Shown piece after piece: positions 1 through 6,567 of a stretch of 37,449 nt of DNA (within the stretch, counting starts at the first letter, position 1; each line of letters opens with the position of its first letter). The notes beneath the pieces are model-generated. The model saw only the letters and a list, made by a program, of their open reading frames with translations, ran no database searches and had not been told where the DNA came from. The stretch is from an uncultured Candidatus Planktophila sp. (GTDB taxonomy: Bacteria > Actinomycetota > Actinomycetes > Nanopelagicales > Nanopelagicaceae), in assembly GCA_937975715.1 (NCBI GenBank), contig CALJUA010000017.1, positions 1 through 37,449 of the forward strand, read 5' to 3'. The position numbers and the translations under genes were made by a program.

Positions 1-36
1 ACTCGGCTGGAGTCTTCCAGCCGAGTGTTTTTCTTG
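1..36 (+). terminator. Terminator-like hairpin antisense to the transposase 3' end
   Basis: Perfect 10-bp arms (1–10 and 17–26) around a 6-nt loop are followed by GTTTTTCTTGG, which is a good intrinsic-terminator shape on the plus strand. It lies inside the conserved coding stretch TLGWKTPAE, so it may be partly a by-product of codon choice. If functional, it would stop transcription entering the element from outside against the transposase gene. Confidence 0.4.
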
Positions 37-1198
37 GTCTGATATTTAATTCATTAGCCACTCGTGCGAGGTCTTCTTCGCTGTATTGGTGCATGTGTGT
101 GCCTTTGGGGAAGTATTGCCTTAAGAGTCCATTGGTATTTTCATTACTGCCTCGTTGCCAAGGGCTTGCTGGGTCGCAGAAGTAAACCTGAGTATTGGAT
201 TCAATAGAAAATCTCTTGTGCTCTGCCATCTCACTTCCCTGATCCCATGTCAGAGATTTGCGAAGTTCTTCTGGGAGATTTCCAATAGTTTTCATTAAGC
301 CATCGCGAACACTTGCTGCATCATATGCATTGGGAAGATGGACCAGCATCGTAAATCGCGTTGATCTTTCAACGAGTGTTCCCATCGCGCAGTGATGTTC
401 CTTGCCGATGATGAGGTCTCCTTCCCAATGACCAGGAACTGCTCGGTCGCGAACTTCTGCAGGTCGCTCGCTAATCATGACCATGGGATCTGAGAATCTA
501 ATCTGTCGCTTATTACTCTGACGATGAGGTTTTCGCATCGTGCGACCTGTGCGAAGGGCGCGAGCAATCTCGCGCTTGAGCTCACCTTTGCCTTGAATAT
601 AAAGGCTTTGATAGATCGTCTCGATTGACACCTGCATCGTCCTATCGTTGGAGAAAGCGCTTTTCAGTTCATAGTGAATCTGTTCTGGCGAGAAGCGCAA
701 TGCTAGACGTTGCTGGATATAGGCGTGTAGTGCTGGGTTTGAGGCAATCTTGCCGACCTTAGGGCGAGGCTTGCGCTTGCGCGCTCTCTCATGAGCGGCA
801 TATGGGTGATACTGATGATTGTTGGGATGAGCATTTCGCTTGAGCTCGCGGCTAATTGTCGAAGGACTCCGCTTCATCTCGCGAGCAATCGCTCTGACGC
901 CAAGGCCAGATCTGTGAAGATCTGCAATCTGAATTCGGTCTGCTTGGGTGAGGTAATGGTTATTGCTATCGAGTTCTTCGCCACGATCAAAGCCGTCATC
1001 GACTCGAACCATACGGCCATTGCGCTTTAATCGAACCGAACCGTTCTTCCATTCACGTCCTGTTCGGACATTGATGCCGACAATCTCGCAAGCCCTTGTA
1101 TTTGAGTAGCCCTTTTCCATGAGCTCAAAGTATTGCTTCCGTTCCAAAAGAAGACGCCGCCGGCCATGTGGCCGACGGCGTCCTACTGTCTTGTCCAT
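1..1198 (-). CDS. IS30-family transposase, C-terminus truncated by window edge
   Basis: The minus strand is open from the ATG at 1198 to the window edge, giving 399 codons with no stop. The start reads MDKTVGRRRPHGRRR. A helix-turn-helix region follows near residues 85–120 (ADRIQIADLHRSGLGVRAIA, then SPSTISRELKRN), typical of IS30 DNA-binding domains. The DDE catalytic core follows: GHWEGDLIIG supplies the first Asp, LTWDQGSEMA the second, and RGSNENTNGLLRQYFPKG the Glu. The last visible residues, RPRKTLGWKTPAE, are the usual IS30 C-terminal signature, so only a few residues should be missing. There is no frameshift or internal stop, so the copy looks intact. I see no clear Shine-Dalgarno before the ATG. 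IS30 transposases act by cut-and-paste or circle intermediates; that is family knowledge. Confidence 0.93.
   Translation of the reverse strand, partial: MDKTVGRRRPHGRRRLLLERKQYFELMEKGYSNTRACEIVGINVRTGREWKNGSVRLKRNGRMVRVDDGFDRGEELDSNNHYLTQADRIQIADLHRSGLGVRAIAREMKRSPSTISRELKRNAHPNNHQYHPYAAHERARKRKPRPKVGKIASNPALHAYIQQRLALRFSPEQIHYELKSAFSNDRTMQVSIETIYQSLYIQGKGELKREIARALRTGRTMRKPHRQSNKRQIRFSDPMVMISERPAEVRDRAVPGHWEGDLIIGKEHHCAMGTLVERSTRFTMLVHLPNAYDAASVRDGLMKTIGNLPEELRKSLTWDQGSEMAEHKRFSIESNTQVYFCDPASPWQRGSNENTNGLLRQYFPKGTHMHQYSEEDLARVANELNIRPRKTLGWKTPAE
1153..1182 (-). repeat. Strong inverted repeat at transposase codons 6–15
   Basis: Arms of 14 nt with one mismatch (GACGCCG-C-CGGCCA against TGGCCG-A-CGGCGTC) flank a 2-nt centre. 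In the transposase mRNA this forms a very G+C-rich hairpin about 16 nt after the start codon. It could slow translation or block read-through expression of transposase from outside promoters, a strategy known from other insertion sequences. The function here is inferred. Confidence 0.55.
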
Positions 1199-1224
1199 AC
1201 AACACCAGATTTCTCTAAGTGTTG

Positions 1225-1262
1225 CCCCGATCCCTAGAACCTAAGTATTCGGCGGGGTTTTT
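1225..1262 (+). terminator. Hybrid terminator across the left IS junction
   Basis: CCCCG at 1225–1229 lies inside the IS end. CGGGG at 1253–1257, followed by five T (1258–1262), lies in flanking DNA. Together they make a 5-bp stem with a 23-nt loop reading out of the element. On the minus strand the flank reads as an A-run plus CCCCG placed just after the stop of the ORF at 1280, as expected for the first half of that gene's own terminator. Confidence 0.45.
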
Positions 1263-1279
1263 CTATAACTTTTTCCAAT

Positions 1280-1495
1280 TCACTTTTCAGGACTCTTGCG
1301 ATTTAAATCCGCAACCCGCTTTATAGATTTAGGATTGAGAGTTAATCCTTCAAAATAACCATGCTTCCGCATGAGCATCCAGATTGTCATTGTTTCCAAA
1401 GTCAGCATTGCTTTGTACCAGATCATGACCAAACACCCTCTCTTTAGAGCCAACTGCATAAAAGACTTGGGATAGTCACGTAACGCACTACCCAT
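1280..1495 (-). CDS. Small ORF of unknown function overlapping the next ORF
   Basis: This is a 71-codon ORF from an ATG at 1495. I do not recognise it. It has a hydrophobic central stretch (MIWYKAMLTLETMTIWMLM) and a basic C-terminus. Its first 52 nt overlap the 3' end of the upstream ORF (1444–1860) in another frame. No Shine-Dalgarno precedes the ATG. However, a perfect AGGAGG at 1521–1526 lies in the same open frame and is followed 3 or 6 nt later by ATT codons, so an ATT start or coupled translation is possible. It could equally be a frameshifted extension of the upstream ORF, or chance. Confidence 0.3.
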   Translation of the reverse strand: MGSALRDYPKSFMQLALKRGCLVMIWYKAMLTLETMTIWMLMRKHGYFEGLTLNPKSIKRVADLNRKSPEK

Positions 1496-1860
1496 GTCGA
1501 TACAGTAAATAATATGCCTCCTGACACGTAGACGTTAGTCACCCAGGCACCAATACCAACAAGTGTCAATGTCGTTTTGCAGACCCAACTGAGCACATCT
1601 ATAACCGAAGCTGCTGCAATTGGGGCTACTGGCTTGGGAGCAATCGAAGGAATTGGCTGATTGGTTTCAGTGCCAACTTTTTCCAAATTTGTTTCAGGAG
1701 ACACCGGAGCGATTCTTGGTGTCATATTTCTATCATCTGGCTGAAGCAATGACGGCTTCGATTCATCCTGGTCAGCTGAGGCAGCTTGCACTCCAGTTAA
1801 TCCCAAGCCCACGATAATCACTGCCAGAATCGTTGTTCTTATATTGCTGTTATTAAACAT
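1444..1860 (-). CDS. Small secreted or membrane protein, unknown
   Basis: The ORF encodes 138 aa from the ATG at 1860. An in-frame start 17 codons upstream (1911) is possible but has no better support. The N-terminus MFNNSNIRTTILAVIIVGLG continues to VQAASA, which looks like a signal peptide with cleavage near residue 29. A Pro/Glu/Thr-rich, probably disordered stretch follows (about 30–85), then a hydrophobic C-terminal third (about 88–138) that may span or associate with the membrane. I recognise no family. The start is chosen because AGGTAGGA sits 2–3 nt upstream, but this Shine-Dalgarno is inside the 3' arm of a perfect 12-bp inverted repeat (1864–1896). The gene lies downstream of gatB on the same strand and next to an IS30 copy, so it may be an accessory gene. 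Confidence 0.5.
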   Translation of the reverse strand: MFNNSNIRTTILAVIIVGLGLTGVQAASADQDESKPSLLQPDDRNMTPRIAPVSPETNLEKVGTETNQPIPSIAPKPVAPIAAASVIDVLSWVCKTTLTLVGIGAWVTNVYVSGGILFTVSTWVVRYVTIPSLLCSWL

Positions 1861-1863
1861 ATT

Positions 1864-1896
1864 CCTACCTTTCGACTCGTTAAATCGAAAGGTAGG
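1864..1896 (-). promoter_or_regulatory. Hairpin sequestering the Shine-Dalgarno of the ORF at 1860
   Basis: CCTACCTTTCGA (1864–1875) and TCGAAAGGTAGG (1885–1896) form perfect 12-bp arms around a 9-nt loop. On the minus strand the 3' arm contains AGGTAGG, the only Shine-Dalgarno candidate for the start at 1860. Folding would hide it and open when melted or bound. The same palindrome could instead be a DNA operator. Confidence 0.55.
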
Positions 1897-1898
1897 TA

Positions 1899-1941
1899 AT
1901 TCAATAGTCAAATTGAATCAGGAAGCCCCTAATCCAATTTG
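1899..1941 (-). promoter_or_regulatory. Two mutually exclusive stems between gatB and the small secreted ORF
   Basis: On the minus strand, CAAATTGGA (1941–1933) can pair with TTCAATTTG (1917–1909) with one G•U. ATTCAA (1918–1913) can instead pair with TTGAAT (1904–1899). The two stems share 1913–1917, so only one can form at a time. With the SD hairpin just downstream, this has the layout of a switching leader. No known riboswitch class is recognised. Confidence 0.35.
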
Positions 1942-3441
1942 TTACTGACCTAAGAACTTCAGAAGGAGTTCGCGTACCTTGGCAGCATCTGCCTGGCCTG
2001 CTGTCTCCTTCATGACTGCGCCGATGAGAGCGCCCGCAGCAGGAAGGTGTCCCCCGCGGACTTTCTCGGCGGTATCAGCCTGAGCAGCGCAAACCTTTTC
2101 AATCGCAGCCATCAGTGCACCATCATCGTTAACCACCTTGATGCCACGCTTGGCAACTACCTCAGAAGGAGTTCCCTCCCCTGCAACTACGCCTTCTACA
2201 ACTTGGCGTGCCAACTTATCTGTGAGTTCGCCTGATGCAACGAGGTTAATAAGTTCTGCAACGTGTGCAGGTGTAATGGAGAGTTCCTTGATATCAACGC
2301 CCTGATCATTGGCAATACGTGAGATCTCACCGAGCCACCAAGTACGCGCCTTCGTTGGATCTGCGCCCAACACAACAGTTGCTTCGACGATATCGAGAAC
2401 ATCTGCGTTGACCATCGCAGCGAATTCCTTATCAGGAACAGCCCACTGCTCTTTCAAACGCTTGCGACGAATCGAAGGACGCTCAGGTAGTGCTGCGCGA
2501 AGTGTCTCGATCCATGCTGCATCTGGCTTTACTGGAACCAAATCAGGATCTGGGAAGTAACGGTAATCCTCAGCTTGTTCCTTAGAGCGACCAGAACGAG
2601 TAAGTCCTGTGTCCTCTTGGAAGTGGCGAGTCTCTTGCTTGACCTTGCCGCCGGTCTCGAGGATTTCAGCGTGACGCAACATCTCACCGCGGATAGCGCG
2701 CTCGACAGAGCGAAGCGAGTTAACGTTCTTTGTCTCTGAACGCGTACCGAGCTCTTTTGCATCCTTGAGCATCAATGAAACGTTGGCATCGCAACGAAGT
2801 GATCCCTGCTCCATCTTGACGTCAGAGACGCCGAGACCGCGCAGGATGTCACGCAGCTCTGCAACATATGCCTTAGCAACTTCTGGTGCGTACTTACCTG
2901 TGCCAGGAACAATCTTGGTAACGATTTCGACCAATGGAATACCTGCGCGGTTGTAATCGAGCAATGAGTAATCGGCGCCGTGGATACGTCCTGTTGCACC
3001 ACCTACGTGAAGTGACTTACCCGTATCTTCTTCCATGTGAACGCGCTCGACCTCGATACGGAATTGCTTGGGTCCTTCATCTGTATCGATCTCAACATCA
3101 ACGTAACCATCGAAGCAGATTGGTTCGTCATATTGTGAAATCTGGAAGTTCTTCGGCATATCTGGGTAGAAATAGTTCTTACGAGCAAAGCGGCTGTATG
3201 GAGCGATACTGCAGTTAAGAGCAAGACCAATCTTGATTGTGGATTCGATCGCCTTCTCGTTAACAACTGGCAGCGCACCAGGAAGAGCCAAGCAGACAGG
3301 ACATGTCTGGGTATTTGGTTCGGCACCAAAGACGGTGGCACATGAGCAGAACATCTTTGATTCGGTATTGAGCTCAACGTGGACTTCAAGTCCCAACACT
3401 GGGTTGTACTTTGCTACAACTTCGTCATAGTTCAGCGCCAT
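1942..3441 (-). CDS. gatB: Aspartyl/glutamyl-tRNA(Asn/Gln) amidotransferase subunit B
   Basis: GatB is the kinase/transamidation subunit of GatCAB, which converts misacylated Glu-tRNA(Gln) or Asp-tRNA(Asn) into the correct aminoacyl-tRNA. The protein is 499 aa from the ATG at 3441 (MALNYDEVVAKYNPVLGLEV). An 18-residue upstream extension is open but unlikely, because this ATG overlaps the gatA stop codon as TAATG. The four zinc-type cysteines are present (C32, C34 and C47, C50), as is the family signature LLDYNRAGIPLVEIVT. The C-terminal YqeY-like tRNA-binding domain ends with VRELLLKFLGQ. Length is normal. It is the last gene of gatCAB and is probably translationally coupled to gatA. No strong terminator is visible after its stop. 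Confidence 0.97.
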   Translation of the reverse strand: MALNYDEVVAKYNPVLGLEVHVELNTESKMFCSCATVFGAEPNTQTCPVCLALPGALPVVNEKAIESTIKIGLALNCSIAPYSRFARKNYFYPDMPKNFQISQYDEPICFDGYVDVEIDTDEGPKQFRIEVERVHMEEDTGKSLHVGGATGRIHGADYSLLDYNRAGIPLVEIVTKIVPGTGKYAPEVAKAYVAELRDILRGLGVSDVKMEQGSLRCDANVSLMLKDAKELGTRSETKNVNSLRSVERAIRGEMLRHAEILETGGKVKQETRHFQEDTGLTRSGRSKEQAEDYRYFPDPDLVPVKPDAAWIETLRAALPERPSIRRKRLKEQWAVPDKEFAAMVNADVLDIVEATVVLGADPTKARTWWLGEISRIANDQGVDIKELSITPAHVAELINLVASGELTDKLARQVVEGVVAGEGTPSEVVAKRGIKVVNDDGALMAAIEKVCAAQADTAEKVRGGHLPAAGALIGAVMKETAGQADAAKVRELLLKFLGQ

Positions 3442-4940
3442 TAGTTGGCACCTCCCTTCAATGCAGGAGCTTTTGTAATGAGAGCTCCTCCCCACTTGGA
3501 TATCAACGCTGCTTCTAACGCTGCACCTGCCTGATACAAACGCTGATCCTGCATTGCAGGTGCCATTATCTGGAAGCCAACCGGCAAGTTATCTTCATCA
3601 GCAAGACCTGCAGGTAATGACATTCCGCAGATACCGGCAAGGTTTACCGGGATTGTGGCAACGTCACCGAGGTACATCGCCATCGGATCATCGACCTTTT
3701 CGCCGATCTTGTATGCAGTCGTTGGTGCAGTAGGTGAGACCAATACATCTGCTGCAGCAAATGCCTTGGCGTAATCCTGAATGATCAGAGTGCGAATCTT
3801 CTGTGCGCTGCCGTAGTAAGCATCGTAATAACCGGAAGAAAGTGCATATGTACCGAGGATGATGCGGCGCTTTACCTCGCGACCAAAACCAGCGTCACGA
3901 GTAGCTGCCATAACTGCTTCTGCTGATGCTCCGCCTTCATCGCCTGTGCGAAGTCCGTAACGCATCGCATCAAAACGTGCGAGGTTGGATGAACATTCAG
4001 ATGGAGCGATTAAGTAGTAAGCAGCAAGTGCGTACTCGAAACTTGGGCAATCCACTTCAACAATCTCTGCGCCGAGAGATGCAAGGAGCTCAAGGGACTC
4101 AGTAAAACGTGTCTGCACGCCCTTCTGATACCCCTCTCCTTGAAGCTGCTTGATAACACCAATCTTCATGCCCTTAACATCGCCGCTCTTTGCAGCAGCA
4201 ACAACGGATGGAACTGCAGCGTTAATAGATGTTGCATCTTTTGCATCATGACCTGCGATGACTTCATGCAACATCGCTGTATCTAGAACTGTGCGGGCAA
4301 ATGGTCCTGCCTGATCAAGAGATGATGAGTACGCGATTAGTCCGTAGCGAGAGACAGCGCCGTACGTTGGACGAACTCCCACGATTCCGGTCAGCGCCGC
4401 AGGTTGGCGGATAGATCCACCTGTATCAGAGCCAATTGCAAGAGGTGCTTCAAATGCTGCAACTGCAGCAGATGATCCTCCTGAAGAACCACCAGGTGTA
4501 CGAGTTAAATCCCAAGGGTTAAATGTTGGTCCGTATCCACTGTTTTCGGTAGATGAACCCATTGCGAACTCATCCATATTGGTCTTGCCAAGGATGACGA
4601 TGCCAGCGTTCTTAAGTTTTGAAACAACTGTCGAGTCATACGGCGGCTTCCACCCCTGAAGAATCTTTGAGCCAGCAGTTGTTGGAACGCCCTTTTGCGC
4701 AAGAACATCTTTGAGAGCAAGTGGAACTCCAGCAAGTGGTGAAACGTTCTTGCCTGCAGCGCGATCTGCATCTACTGCTGCGGCCTGAGCAAGTGCGCCT
4801 TCTTTATCAACATGAAGGAAAGCTTTGACGTCACCATCGACAGCTGCGATGCGATCGAGGTGAGATTGAGTTAATTCAACTGATGAGACTTCCTTCTTGG
4901 AGAGAGCATCTGCCATCTCGGTTGCTGTTTTGAAAATCAT
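3441..4940 (-). CDS. gatA: Aspartyl/glutamyl-tRNA(Asn/Gln) amidotransferase subunit A
   Basis: GatA is the glutaminase subunit that supplies ammonia to GatB. The 499-aa protein has the amidase-signature Ser-cisSer-Lys triad: K77 in LALKDVL, S152 in TPGGSSGGSS, and nucleophile S176 in SDTGGSIRQPA (assigned by spacing as in known GatA/FAAH enzymes). The N-terminus MIFKTATEMADALSKKEVSS fits the family start. A good Shine-Dalgarno (GAGGAG) lies 7–8 nt upstream, and the ATG follows the gatC stop by 3 nt. The stop overlaps the gatB ATG. This is a complete, ordinary GatA. Confidence 0.97.
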   Translation of the reverse strand: MIFKTATEMADALSKKEVSSVELTQSHLDRIAAVDGDVKAFLHVDKEGALAQAAAVDADRAAGKNVSPLAGVPLALKDVLAQKGVPTTAGSKILQGWKPPYDSTVVSKLKNAGIVILGKTNMDEFAMGSSTENSGYGPTFNPWDLTRTPGGSSGGSSAAVAAFEAPLAIGSDTGGSIRQPAALTGIVGVRPTYGAVSRYGLIAYSSSLDQAGPFARTVLDTAMLHEVIAGHDAKDATSINAAVPSVVAAAKSGDVKGMKIGVIKQLQGEGYQKGVQTRFTESLELLASLGAEIVEVDCPSFEYALAAYYLIAPSECSSNLARFDAMRYGLRTGDEGGASAEAVMAATRDAGFGREVKRRIILGTYALSSGYYDAYYGSAQKIRTLIIQDYAKAFAAADVLVSPTAPTTAYKIGEKVDDPMAMYLGDVATIPVNLAGICGMSLPAGLADEDNLPVGFQIMAPAMQDQRLYQAGAALEAALISKWGGALITKAPALKGGAN

Positions 4941-4943
4941 GGC

Positions 4944-5240
4944 TTACTCCTCTCCCAAAATCTGTGGAACGCGGAAGCGCTGTTCCTCTTGGGCAGGTGC
5001 GCCCGAAAGAGCTTCTGCAGGAGTAAGACTTGGGAGCACGACATCCGGACGTGCAATGTTCTCAATTGGCTGCGGGTGTGATGTTGCTTTAACGCCTTCA
5101 AGATTGACCTCTTGAACGCGAGCTACTGCATCGAGAATCATGCCGAACTGTGACGAAAGCTCGACGAGCTCGTCCTCAGTCATTTCGATACGTGCTAAAC
5201 CTGCCAACTTTGCGACTTCATCGCGTGAGAGTGTGCTCAT
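4944..5240 (-). CDS. gatC: Aspartyl/glutamyl-tRNA(Asn/Gln) amidotransferase subunit C
   Basis: GatC is the small subunit that wraps around and stabilises GatA within GatCAB. It is 98 aa, the usual length. It begins MSTLSRDEVAKLAGLARIEM, the typical GatC helix, and ends with the conserved RVPQILGEE tail. It is the first gene of gatCAB. It has no Shine-Dalgarno. A TAGACT box ends 6 nt before the ATG, so it is probably transcribed from its own start codon as a leaderless mRNA, independently of proA whose stop is 25 nt upstream. Confidence 0.96.
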   Translation of the reverse strand: MSTLSRDEVAKLAGLARIEMTEDELVELSSQFGMILDAVARVQEVNLEGVKATSHPQPIENIARPDVVLPSLTPAEALSGAPAQEEQRFRVPQILGEE

Positions 5241-5246
5241 GCGCGC

Positions 5247-5252
5247 AGTCTA
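5247..5252 (-). promoter_or_regulatory. -10 box of a leaderless gatCAB promoter
   Basis: TAGACT on the minus strand ends 6 nt before the gatC ATG. It fits the TANNNT -10 consensus, with transcription starting at or next to the A of the start codon. No convincing -35 is visible. The same hexamer sits in the same place before proA and valS. Confidence 0.6.
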
Positions 5253-5265
5253 TAAAAAGCAGGGC

Positions 5266-6534
5266 TTACGAGCGAATTTGCCCATTTCCTGTAACGATCC
5301 AGGTGGTCGTTGTCATGGCTTCGAGCCCCATTGGCCCACGAGCATGAAGTTTCTGATTTGAGATTCCGATTTCTGCACCAAATCCCATTTGTTCGCCATC
5401 GGTAAATCTTGTGGAGGCATTGACCATAACTGCTGCGCAATCTGCCAGCGCAATAAAGCGATTGATGTTCTCTTGGTTTTCGCTGACGATTGCTTCGGTG
5501 TGATTCGTGCCGTACTTAGCAATGTGATCTGCAGCAGCATCTACTGAATCGACAACAGCTACGTTCATCTCAAGGATGCCGTATTCGGTACACCAGTTCT
5601 CATCTGTTGCGAGAGATGAAGGGACTCCAAACTTCTCTGCAACTTTCTGCGATGTTGAATCAGAATGAAGCGCGACTCCTGCATCGTGAAGTGCCTTGAG
5701 TGCGAGAGGCAAGAATGTTGGAGCAATAGCCTTGTGCACAAGAAGCGTCTCAGCGGCATTACATACAGATGGGCGATGTGTCTTTGAGTTGAGAAGAATT
5801 GGAAGCGCCTTGGCGATATCTGCGAATTCATCAACATAGACATGGCAGACACCTGCACCTGTTTCGATTGTTGGAACTGTTGCTTCATCAACAACCATAC
5901 GAATTAGCTGAGCACTTCCACGTGGAATAACGAGGTCAATTTTTCCGCGGGCAGTCAGAAGAGCCTTTACTGTTGAGCGATCATCAGATGGGATTAGTTG
6001 CAGAACTTCTGGGTCAATCTTTGTCAGCGCAAGGGCATCCCTCATTACGTTGATGAGAATCTCGTTGCTATTGCGCGCGGTAGAAGATCCGCGAAGAAGA
6101 GCTGCATTTCCTGACATCAGCAAGATAACTGCAGCATCTACGGTGACGTTAGGGCGAGCTTCATAGACCATTCCGATGACGCCAAATGGAACAGAGAGTT
6201 GACGAAGGTGAAGACCATTAGGAAGTGAAGATTCCTTCAAAGTGCGGCCAAGTGGATCGGGAAGCGCTGCGACCTGACGAGCGCCATCTGCCATACCTGC
6301 AATGCGAGCTTCGGTGAGAAGGAGACGATCTTGCATCTGTGGGTGCATATTCTCTGCACGAGCGCTAGCCATATCGAGTTCGTTTGCTGCAAGAATTTCA
6401 GCAGATTGTGCTTCGAGTGCTGCAGCGATTGCTTCAAGTGCAGACTTTCGTTCTGCTCCGCTTGCAGTTGCGATTGTGCGCGCAGCAAGACGCGCCTTAT
6501 CGGCTAGACCTGCAACAAGAGCGACTGAATCCAT
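5266..6534 (-). CDS. proA: Gamma-glutamyl phosphate reductase
   Basis: ProA reduces gamma-glutamyl phosphate with NADPH to glutamate semialdehyde, the second step of proline synthesis after ProB. The 422-aa protein has the aldehyde-dehydrogenase fold, with cofactor-side motif FGVIGMVYEARPNVTVD near residue 117 and the catalytic Cys258 in RPSVCNAAETLLVH. The conserved C-terminal ARGPMGLEAMTT is present. Length is normal. Start is at the ATG at 6534: there is no Shine-Dalgarno but a TAGACT box ends 7 nt upstream, so it is likely leaderless. Its partner proB lies about 3.2 kb away, separated by two unrelated genes, whereas proB and proA are often adjacent in actinobacteria. Confidence 0.97.
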   Translation of the reverse strand: MDSVALVAGLADKARLAARTIATASGAERKSALEAIAAALEAQSAEILAANELDMASARAENMHPQMQDRLLLTEARIAGMADGARQVAALPDPLGRTLKESSLPNGLHLRQLSVPFGVIGMVYEARPNVTVDAAVILLMSGNAALLRGSSTARNSNEILINVMRDALALTKIDPEVLQLIPSDDRSTVKALLTARGKIDLVIPRGSAQLIRMVVDEATVPTIETGAGVCHVYVDEFADIAKALPILLNSKTHRPSVCNAAETLLVHKAIAPTFLPLALKALHDAGVALHSDSTSQKVAEKFGVPSSLATDENWCTEYGILEMNVAVVDSVDAAADHIAKYGTNHTEAIVSENQENINRFIALADCAAVMVNASTRFTDGEQMGFGAEIGISNQKLHARGPMGLEAMTTTTWIVTGNGQIRS

Positions 6535-6561
6535 GACAGGAAGTCTACTTGGGGCTACCCT
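6533..6561 (+). promoter_or_regulatory. Leaderless promoter of the serine hydrolase gene
   Basis: ATGACA (6533–6538, one mismatch from TTGACA), a 17-bp spacer and TACCCT (6556–6561) form a full promoter. The -10 ends 6 nt before the GTG start at 6568. The -35 overlaps the proA start codon on the other strand. Confidence 0.55.
6542..6547 (-). promoter_or_regulatory. -10 box of the leaderless proA promoter
   Basis: TAGACT on the minus strand lies 7 nt upstream of the proA ATG. The start region contains no purine-rich Shine-Dalgarno. The box lies inside the 33-bp gap to the divergent gene, so the two promoters overlap. Confidence 0.6.
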
Positions 6562-6567
6562 CTTGAC

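Larger units (their letters stand above)
1..1245 (-). mobile_element. IS30-family insertion sequence, partial (cut by window edge)
   Basis: The region holds an IS30-type transposase on the minus strand plus 47 bp of upstream end sequence. The outer boundary is set at 1245 because positions 1191–1245 match the last 55 bases of the window in reverse complement with one mismatch (1232 versus 37408), and similarity stops there on both sides. A GCAACA motif (minus strand) lies 20 nt inside this boundary, where I recall a similar motif in the IS30 terminal repeat. The other end lies outside the window, so the terminal inverted repeat and target duplication cannot be confirmed. Confidence 0.85.

Noticed and set aside
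791..1030. 79-aa plus-strand ORF
   Set aside because: It lies antisense to the intact IS30 transposase and has no Shine-Dalgarno or recognisable features.
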